A stretch of DNA of 64,000 bases from Vandiemenella viatica (Eukaryota > Arthropoda > Insecta > Orthoptera > Morabidae): NCBI GenBank assembly GCA_031002005.1, contig JARYHS010008074.1, positions 277,947,930 through 278,011,929 on the forward strand, read 5' to 3'. A model generated the notes under the pieces. The model had not been told where the DNA came from. It did not search any database and saw only the letters and a program-made list of their open reading frames with translations. Made by a program: the position numbers and the translations under genes. Below, one piece after another: positions 56,201 through 64,000 of the stretch. Position 1 is the stretch's first letter, and the number at the start of each line of letters is the position of its first letter.

Positions 56201-56643
56201 TGTTTTAGAGATCTTACTTCGATCATAGTTGTAACGAACATTTTCCGCCTACAGAAAGATTTAAATAATATTTTCGGATGTACTTTTTTATACCAATATT
56301 GTATTAATCTCCCACGTATAACAGATAGCAAAGTACCCCGGTAAATACTGAGCTGTGCGTAACAAATCGAGGTACACTTCTGATATTCTACAAAGATCAG
56401 CTCAAAAAAATTACGAAGAACCCAAACACAAATCATAAGATCGCAGTCTTTGGTGCAAAGCTACCTCAGCTGTTATTACACTCTTTTAACGCAGAAGACA
56501 GGAACTAAAAATGCTCTTCAAAGAGGAAGTACAGTCAGGAAATGCAGAAGCTTATCAGTCAGAAACTTTGTCTCTTCCAGCTACGTCTGCCTTTTTCAGG
56601 TAGATGTAATTTGTGTAGACGCATGTTTCACATTTTGATTGAC
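53207..56643. other. AT-rich stretch, nothing recognised
   Basis: About 3.4 kb without identifiable exon or transposon ends. A 99-codon open frame at 55847-56146 has no recognised family and AT-rich codons. Confidence 0.4.
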
Positions 56644-56647
56644 TTTG

Positions 56648-57046
56648 TGTGACATAGTAGTAAATTAAAAGGTAAAATGATTTATATATAAAAGAAAAGA
56701 ATACAAAGATTAATATTGTTTGCCCAGAGAGGCTTTAAAAGGATATGCTCTCTGAAAAAAAAGAAGAAGTGAGGTGAGAATTGTTGAGTAGAGAGGACAA
56801 CCAAGAAAAAGATTGATTTGGCCGCAGCTTGGAGTTGAATTGAGAGAGATCTTGAGTAGAAAGGCGAACCTGAAAATCTTCGGAATATAGGGACAGGCGC
56901 GATCGTTATTGGTGTTCAGAGAAATGTTAAGCAAATAAATGAGATGAATAAACTGTAAAAGTACATAACAAAAAAAACTACAGTCCACAAGAAATTATTT
57001 ATTTAATTATAAAGATCTCTCGCACGCATTTAATTTATATGCGACA
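56648..57046 (+). repeat. 5' LTR
   Basis: Starts tgtgacatag and ends atgcgaca. Contains a TATA-like 'tatataaaag' at about 56685-56694 and two AATAAA signals near 56935 and 56948, so it could supply promoter and polyadenylation functions. Confidence 0.93.
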
Positions 57047-57064
57047 TGGCGACTTAGTGAGGAC
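57047..57064 (+). other. Putative primer-binding site
   Basis: TGGCGACTTAGTGAGGAC starts immediately after the CA of the 5' LTR. The leading TGG would pair with the CCA end of a tRNA. The tRNA species was not assigned. Confidence 0.6.
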
Positions 57065-57937
57065 CGTAACCGCACAGCGATTACTTTCTACGTCAAGATT
57101 GAATATCATTAAGTTGGTAAACCTGAAAAAGATCAACAAATTCTCCTGTGCGCTATCTAGCGCGAATCTACAAAACCAGCCTACAGTCAGCTGACCAGCT
57201 GCAGCTGGGTGCAACATCGCATCCTGGAGGGAACTCCTGTCACCGCACACGACATTGGAACCAGCGGAGTAAACATTAAAGCTAAGTGTACATTTTAATT
57301 TTGGCATGTTAACATAAATTCAATAACGTGAAAATTGAGAGGTTGTGTTTATCGCGTGTGATGACTTCTTAAGTCTTTTTGACGTTTTCTCACACTGAAA
57401 ACTGTTGAATATCTTTTCAATTTTATTGATTACGCCGATTTCGTCATATGAGTGTACTCAAAAATACCAGACATAAGTTTGGCGGAACATAAATTTTGGC
57501 AGACAAAAAACTATTAGATGTCCTTACAAAATATTTCTTACAAATACGTGATTAAGAACCATTCTTCTTTGCGTTAATATCTCTTTTGTGTACTTCATAA
57601 TTAACTTACTAAGCAATATCATTCCTGTTTGTAAAACTTGTTTATACGATCGGAAATATTGTTTACTCTCTCCCTAGTTTGCTCAAAGCGTTTTTCGTCG
57701 CTAAGCGCCGCAGCTTATTGTTTGGCGCAAGCGAATATTGTATTTTATGAAAACACTAATACTGTGAAAAAAAAAAAGTTTTAACTCTACAGTGATAAAT
57801 TTAGTTTTAGGACTAGTTATTTTTTTCCTTTTTCTCAAATTGTGAAATTACAATATTGTGGATTTCTGTTGTGTTTGCTACAAGCAAACTAGATATTGAT
57901 CTTGTTTCGATAATTTTGGCTCTAAGACTGACCGATC

Positions 57938-59320
57938 ATGGACGAAGTGAATTTTCCACAGAATACAATGTCACATGTTGAGACTCCACATTTGCCTACC
58001 ACATTGGAGGCAGAACAACCTTTGCTGTCTTGCAGCAATGTACCCGTTATTGATCCAATAGGTACACAATTTCTGGGACCAATAGACCGAACAGACAGTA
58101 TTTCTTTGCCGGAAAACATTGTGCATTCTGGAGCATCTTCTGAGAATGAGTTTTTAGGGTTTAGCCCAAATGAGTTATACACAGACTGTCCCCCACAAGC
58201 CAGTCAGGCACCATGTTGTAGTACTCAGCCAAATAGCCATTCAGATGATATTAACACTCAATTACGCCTCCTAATGAGTATGATGTGTTCACAATCTAAG
58301 GCAATTGATTCTCAATTTAAGGCTCTTGATTCTAAATTTCAGGCTCTTGATTCTCAATTTGAAGCTTTTAACACTAAATTAGATTCCCAATTTGAAGCTT
58401 TTAACACTAAATTAGATTCCCAATTTGACACTTTCTCAACAGATATCAAGGCTGAGTTGGGTACAAAGCTTTCCTACCTAGCTTCCCAAGTACAGGCTTA
58501 CACAGATGTAACATCACATTTAGACCATCGAATGTCTGTTTTGGATACAAAACTACAAACATATGAAAAAGAATGTAAACACAGTACTCCAGTAATCCAA
58601 AACAAAATGCTTCATATTGAAGCAAACATCACTCATAAAGTTGACTCACACTGTCAAAACGTTAACATTCATTTTGCGGAGGTTCAAAAACAAATAAATG
58701 AGTTAGATAAAACCAGAGAGAATAATACTATTTCAAATTTAGTGGTGGCTTCAGTTAATAATGATGTTATGTATGGAGTTGATGTGTCAATGAAATATGA
58801 TGATTTGAATCAAGTGAATCTTTTAATGACTAATGATATTTTGAATGAGGATGAGACTTTACTGAATGATGGTGTGATTGGAGTAAATGTTTCAAAGAAA
58901 AGTGATATGTTAAATGGAGTTGATGTTTTAATGAATGATGGTGTGATTGGAGTAAATGTTTCAAAGAAAAGTGATATGTTAAATGGAGTTGATCTTTTAA
59001 TGATGGGTGATGTTATGAATGATATGCTTGTGTTAATGAATCGTGATTGTCTGAAAAAGAACTATGCTTCAATTACTATTAGAAGTCAGAAGCTTTATTG
59101 TGCTTTTGTGCAAATAATACCAAAATTTTGTATGATGCAAAAAATTGTATTTCTGAAAAAGCTTCTCCTATTTTGGAATGATTTTGCAAAGAAAAGCTGG
59201 AAAAGCCGTAAGAAACCTTTTCATTCTCTTAGAGGGGCGATAAAACTCGCTGCCTCATCTTATGTACAGGTTATTTTGGCAAAGGTTTTCATACCATATT
59301 TTTATTATGAACAATTTTAG
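57938..59320 (+). CDS. Gag-like coiled-coil protein of the LTR element, 460 aa
   Basis: Intact frame from ATG 57938 to a TAG ending at 59320. Residues 1-105 are acidic and rich in Pro, Ser and Thr. Residues about 118-215 form a heptad-rich coiled coil, with A-L-D-S-Q-F-E units and an 11-residue A-F-N-T-K-L-D-S-Q-F-E block repeated in tandem. Residues about 310-355 are two almost identical 23-residue units (58865-58933 and 58934-59002). The C-terminal 60 residues are basic and hydrophobic. There is no zinc knuckle, no D-T-G protease motif and no polymerase. Position and coiled coil suggest particle assembly, like Gag, but no capsid homology can be claimed by eye. Alternatively it is a fused remnant of a longer gag-pol frame. 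Confidence 0.7.
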   Translation: MDEVNFPQNTMSHVETPHLPTTLEAEQPLLSCSNVPVIDPIGTQFLGPIDRTDSISLPENIVHSGASSENEFLGFSPNELYTDCPPQASQAPCCSTQPNSHSDDINTQLRLLMSMMCSQSKAIDSQFKALDSKFQALDSQFEAFNTKLDSQFEAFNTKLDSQFDTFSTDIKAELGTKLSYLASQVQAYTDVTSHLDHRMSVLDTKLQTYEKECKHSTPVIQNKMLHIEANITHKVDSHCQNVNIHFAEVQKQINELDKTRENNTISNLVVASVNNDVMYGVDVSMKYDDLNQVNLLMTNDILNEDETLLNDGVIGVNVSKKSDMLNGVDVLMNDGVIGVNVSKKSDMLNGVDLLMMGDVMNDMLVLMNRDCLKKNYASITIRSQKLYCAFVQIIPKFCMMQKIVFLKKLLLFWNDFAKKSWKSRKKPFHSLRGAIKLAASSYVQVILAKVFIPYFYYEQF

Positions 59321-60462
59321 TGTTATTGGTAAGGTCAAATGTGTTCTTTATATTAGCAGTGATAGTTACTGATTGTCCTTTCTGGTAATGCACATATTAA
59401 GTGTAGTAGTTGTTATCGTAGGTAAGGAATACAGAGGAACTGGGAAGAGATAAAGTTTGGGGAACCCACAGAAGGTCATTGATTTAAAGAAATATTGATA
59501 ATGATAGAGTGAACAAAGAAAGTAACTTTTTGAGTGGCTTGTAAGTGTGAAAAATAATGAATTTAACTTGCAACCAAATGATGTTAAAAGAAATGATTTA
59601 ATTGATTATAAGAATTAGACTACCACTCCTTTAAATAAAAAAAAGAAAGAATGCTAAAAGTAATATTATTAGTAATGAAATGTGAATCTGGTAGGGCCTA
59701 TAATTGTTTTAAGGTAAAGAATATATACTGTTAATGGTTAAAAATACCAAAGATTTCTCTTCTGTAAAGATATTGATTATGCATAGGAAGGTTATGTGAA
59801 CTGTGACTCATTAAAAGAGTAGTATCAATTGTCTACACAAATTGTGTTGAATATTTTTTTTTAAAGCCACATTATGATGTATATGTATAAGAAAACTATC
59901 AAAACAAGTAGTTTTACTGTTATAAACTGATCAAAGGCGAAGAGAATATTTATACCACATATATAATTAGCCAATATGAATGTAACAACAACAATGGAGA
60001 ATATGAATATTTTATTGCATGTACACTCTACCTTCAAGGTAGATAGTTTATCTACACTAATTTTTTGTTTTGTGTTACTTGTGAATGTTCACAGACTTTG
60101 AGCTATTGTGGACAGTGAGTGCCGCCTTTTCTTTTCGACATCACATCACTGTGCATCGGGAAAACGCGTGCACCTATGGCAATAATGGTCTAGCTTTTGA
60201 AAAGTAGCCTAAGCATTTGTGTCATTATTATATAAATTCTATGAGAAGTGTGACGACACATGACAGGACTTTGTTTTTGTTATTGTTCATTTGTTATGTT
60301 TTTTTTTTAATGTAAGATTGGTGTTCATTTAGAGTAAGCAAAGTTTGTTAATATTTTGTACAAAAATTTTAAAACCTCAATACCAATAACGACGTTGCCA
60401 TTGAGAAAATTTTCCCCATTTTCTTGTTCATTTATAAGCAACAAAAAAATGAGGAACATTTT

Positions 60463-60471
60463 GGGAGGGGT
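60463..60471 (+). other. Putative polypurine tract
   Basis: GGGAGGGGT directly precedes the 3' LTR, the expected position for plus-strand priming. Confidence 0.6.
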
Positions 60472-60871
60472 TGTGACATAGTAGTAAATTAAAAGGTAAA
60501 ATGATTTATATATAAAAGAAAAGAATACAAAGATTAATATTGTTTGCCCAGAGAGGCTTTAAAAGGATATGCTCTCTGAGAAAAAAAAAAGAAGTGAGGT
60601 GAGAATTGTTGAGTAGAGAGGACAACCAAGAAAAAGATTGATTTGGCCGCAGCTTGGAGTTGAATTGAGAGAGATCTTGAGTAGAAAGGCGAACCTGAAA
60701 ATCTTCGGAATATAGGGACAGGCGCGATCGTTATTGGTGTTCAGAGAAATGTTAAGCAAATAAATGAGATGAATAAACTGTAAAAGTACATAACAAAAAA
60801 AACTACAGTCCACAAGAAATTATTTATTTAATTATAAAGATCTCTCGCACGCATTTAATTTATATGCGACA
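60472..60871 (+). repeat. 3' LTR
   Basis: By eye identical to the 5' LTR except for the A-rich run after 'gctctctg' (8 A then GAAGAAG in the first; AG, 10 A, GAAG in the second). Confidence 0.93.
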
Positions 60872-60875
60872 TTTG

Positions 60876-63595
60876 TCAGTCGACAACGCCAATGACACAA
60901 AATGAATGTAGGTGAAAAGCAACTGCAGCCGAGAACGTAAACTCGGAAACGAGATAATTCAAAATACATTTACCATTGCGTGGACTCCAAAAGAACTTTT
61001 AGAATTGGAGGAAATATTTGTGTATTGTGTCAAATAATTAAATTTAATTTAAAAATAAATTCATATGTGCTTAAAAACGGGATTTCAGTGTTGTACCCGA
61101 TTCAGCGACCACAGGCGTGCGGTATTGGTTGGTGCCTTGCGCGTTGAGACTCAGATGGTATCGGCTTGGGTAGGCGCGAGGCCCTCTCCAAGGCCAGCCG
61201 CTCGGAGACCGCTCGCCCCACATTCGCCACTGCGGTGCCGCGAAGGTCGACTCACTTAAGCCTCCCTCCAGAATGAAATAGATTTTCAGCTTCTGTTGCA
61301 ATTTGACAGAATAATCATTTTATCCCGTCTTCTGGTCGAAGTTTCTGAGGTATTGTTACAGTGCCTCAAATTCGATACTCGGATTCACCAACCGGTTCTT
61401 GGGCAGAAAGTGGTGCGGTGTTTCTAATAATCACATTGTGTATCATAATGCTGCACTAAATACTAAACCTCTCGACACTATATATATATAAATATATATA
61501 TGGAGTGAGGAGAAACTTTACCTCCCTGGTGGCGTCTTTCGGACATATAGGCCGAAATAGGCCAACCTACGTTTCACCTCCTTCCTTTTTTCATCCTCAT
61601 GTACATTATCAAAAACTTATCACACTTAACTCGAACTCATCACATTATTTTACATGTGAACAATAAACACGCTGTAGGAATTACCCTGCCCTTATATCTG
61701 AACTTAACGGAGCTTTGAACCTGAACAGAACATCAACATTTTAACCAGTGAACTGATTTCGATAAGAAAAGTAACAGACCAGACACTGACAACAGACGAT
61801 TCATTTACGTAGTTTGTTGTTAATTACTTTTTGAGATTTATGCTGCGTCCAATCAAGCTTCCTTTCTCCCAACGTTCCGAACGAAGCCTGCGATCTTCCT
61901 CAGCGGTAAAGCCAACAGTTAAGTGTACTGAGGTCTCTAGTCTCGCGCAGTAATTGACGACATTATGACGGCTACGAAAACAAAAAAATCTTTTGTACAT
62001 TCTTTTTCCATTTTTCTATACATTCGTGTATTCCAAGCGTTCTTGGAAAAGTGAATTTTTATTTATTTTCAAGCATCCCAAGCGTTCGTGGAAAATATGC
62101 ATTGCACTTTGCTTCCGTATAACGTTAACTTTCTTCAGCGGTTGGGAAATCACAAGTACGTGCAAAAGTATCTTACGAATTCACTAATAAAGGTCCAACC
62201 GAAAGTTCGCATCATCCTTTCAATGATAATAACCCTGATAATTTATTTTCAACATTTATTTTAGGATAAACACAAATGATGAAAAAAGATAAAAACAGGT
62301 TCAGTTGTGCGATAGTTAACTCATATATCGCATCAGTAAAATGTGTGTTTGCAAGAAAACCAAGAATAGCCTTCCTTCCGTTGGTCATTGTCAATTTACA
62401 TATACAATATGTCATCTTGATGCGTCATCTGCTGACATGTCCCTCCAGATGAAGTATCCAGTCTTTAACTTTTCTTTTCCTAATATCTGCTGCTTAATTG
62501 TTTGTAATGAACGTGGCAGTGGAGTCAATCCTTAACGAACTGAAATTACTAACACTGTTTTAGAGACTCCAAGAACAAGGCCGCGACATTGTTTCATGTT
62601 TTATGTCATGCGTAACCTAATCTGTCGGAGAAGCATAAAATCTTTTAGATCTGTTTTTTTGGCTAGACAAAGTGTGCGACAAATAAATTCCACGGTGGTG
62701 TCCATATTCTCTCTCTAAACGCAGACTACTTGGCAGCAGGGAACAATATACGTTAATACTGCACCTAACAAATATTGATTTAGATGTCAAGTTTTTAGTA
62801 AATACTCGTACCAAACCATTCCAATGCTTCCATCAGAGAATATTTTTACGGCACTATAACAAGACGTTTCACAGCCCGCATGCATGAGCAGATTTGTTTA
62901 GCGTAAGGTGAAAGTACAGTTCACGTTATGAAGCACTGTACAGATACATACAAATAAATATTTGATTTACAAATAAATATCTAACCTTTTAATATACCAG
63001 ACTAACAGCTGTAATCTAACCACCTGTCTGCTATTACGTTTTACCCCGTAATCACTAATTATTCGAACTTCTTAACCAAAGGTAGACTACATTCACTGTA
63101 TCTACTTATTTGTAGACAGCTGGGTAACGAACAGGTAAATTTACAGTAATTAACATTTATCATTATATCTGTTTTAATGAACTCTGATTCAATTCCGCCA
63201 ATCTACAGAGTACACTGTTCATTGATAATTATTCAGACACTTTAAAAACTCCTTCTATACTTGGAAATGTTAAACTAATTTATCGCAAAATAACAGTTCT
63301 TAACATTAACGAATTATATTCATAGAGCAACCACATACATTATCTCGCCACATTAATATACTACTGTAATGCGAGGGAGAGTATGCGTAAAATGGGAGAA
63401 GCATGGAGAGAGAGACTGACAGTATTTTATGGAGCGATGACTTGCATCGCTGCATGCCGACATGGCCTTACGGAACTTCCGCAACACACAACAAGAACGT
63501 TGGTCCAGCACTGAGAGTCCCTATTGTATTTGGTGGGGTTAAATAGCTTTTAGAATAATGGTATCTTGACTTGACTGAGTTTCATCTTCGAATGG
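60876..63595. other. Unrecognised, with a GC-rich island at about 61085-61260
   Basis: The island is much richer in G+C than the flanks and open on the + strand to a TAA (61257-61259), but the peptide is Arg/Pro-rich and unrecognised. Two copies of a 'ccaagcgttc[t/g]tggaaaa' palindrome-like phrase occur near 62033 and 62087. The rest is AT-rich without recognised features. Confidence 0.35.
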
Positions 63596-63603
63596 ACATA
63601 TTA

Positions 63604-63845
63604 CTAGTGTTGCCCAAAATCGGTCTTGGTCTTGCATTTTTGCAAGACCAAGACCAAGACCAGGTGTATTGATGCAAGACCAAGACCGGCCAAGTCTGGT
63701 CTTGTTCTTGCATTTGGGCAACACTAGTGTTGCCCAAAATCGGTCTTGGTCTTGCATTTTTGCAAGACCAAGACCAAGACCAGGTGTATTGATGCAAGAC
63801 CAAGACCGGCCAAGTCTGGTCTTGTTCTTGCATTTGGGCAACACT
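63604..63845. mobile_element. Tandem dimer of a 120-bp palindromic MITE with 8-bp target duplication
   Basis: Two identical 120-bp units in direct tandem (63604-63723 and 63724-63843, plus a terminal ct). Each unit starts 'ctagtgttgcccaaaatc' and ends 'catttgggcaaca', so it is palindromic at its ends. It holds two inner hairpins built on 'ggtcttggtcttgca' and 'tgcaagaccaagacc'. The flanks acatatta (63596-63603 and 63846-63853) are a perfect 8-bp duplication, as for hAT elements. It has no coding capacity. Confidence 0.9.
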
Positions 63846-63853
63846 ACATATTA

Positions 63854-64000
63854 CCATCCCAACCTTGACTTTATACTGCTCATTTCAACCTCTGTGGCTT
63901 ATGGAGGAATATACAGGATCCCAAAGACGTCCCTAAAAGACAGAATGTGTTTCGGCGAGGTTGGCTTAGAGAGGAACCTGCTCTATCGCCAACCAGACGG
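63854..64000. other. No feature recognised
   Basis: Window end, nothing identified. Confidence 0.4.

Larger units (their letters stand above)
56648..60871 (+). mobile_element. Nonautonomous LTR retrotransposon, young, single Gag-like ORF
   Basis: Two LTRs of 399 and 400 bp (TG...CA) flank 3.4 kb. TTTG at 56644-56647 and 60872-60875 is a 4-bp target duplication. A primer-binding-type TGG follows the first LTR and a purine tract precedes the second. The LTRs differ only in one A-rich run, so insertion is recent. The only long frame (57938-59320) has no protease, reverse transcriptase, RNase H or integrase motif. The element must rely on proteins of another copy. Four-base duplication and layout suggest a Gypsy-type relative, but the superfamily is unproven. 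Confidence 0.9.

Noticed and set aside
56710..56988. 92-codon minus-strand frame, repeated at 60559-60813
   Set aside because: Both lie within the LTRs, antisense, and exist only because the LTR is duplicated.
63539..63857. Minus-strand frames with repeated peptide blocks
   Set aside because: They are translations of the dimeric MITE; the repetition is at DNA level.

Overview
The window looks like a large, AT-rich, repeat-loaded insect genome. The best guess is a polyneopteran, most likely Blattodea (cockroach or termite). This rests on a split C-type lectin gene that resembles, from memory, the cockroach 'hemolymph LPS-binding protein' lectins, on intron lengths of 5-9 kb, and on the mix of transposons. 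There are no bacterial operons, no CRISPR array and no genuine tRNA or rRNA gene. tRNA-like stretches are all in SINEs.

Host genes are sparse. A C-type lectin gene lies on the + strand. It has a candidate start exon at 25672-25696, a central carbohydrate-recognition exon at 34993-35247 and a terminal exon at 40342-40508. Splice phases agree and the joined frame is open for 148 codons, but the segment with a signal-peptide core is missing from this model. A second lectin-like exon at 3751-3897 is cut off by an antisense retrotransposon tail. A terminal exon of an unrecognised gene may lie at 709-903.

Almost everything else recognisable is mobile DNA. From 2.5 to 6.6 kb there are LINE 3' ends, RTE-type SINE sequence and a four-copy tandem repeat. 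At 7.5-8.6 kb is a decayed pogo/jerky-like element. At 9.4-17.8 kb is a three-level nest: a CR1-group LINE split by an antisense Jockey/L2-like LINE, itself split by an RTE-like LINE. At 18.4-23.0 kb is a hAT element carrying a SINE and a mariner. The 25.7-40.5 kb lectin gene has introns holding a LINE tail, a SINE split by a second hAT (8-bp target duplication), an eight-copy degenerate satellite, a long hairpin, an R1-type LINE and GC-rich repeat units. At 41-53 kb there are further LINE tails, hAT and pogo-like elements, a ZBED-type hAT transposase remnant, another hAT with a perfect 8-bp duplication, and two related poly-G MITEs. At 56.6-60.9 kb is a young LTR retrotransposon with near-identical LTRs, whose only long ORF is a coiled-coil, Gag-like protein with no pol. 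At 63.6 kb is a perfect tandem dimer of a 120-bp palindromic MITE with an 8-bp target duplication.

The most unusual items are the pol-less but recently mobile LTR element, the dimeric MITE, two large near-perfect hairpins with short loops (23.1 and 36.4 kb), and the two poly-G MITE families with similar termini. All family assignments are from reading motifs by eye; no database search was possible.
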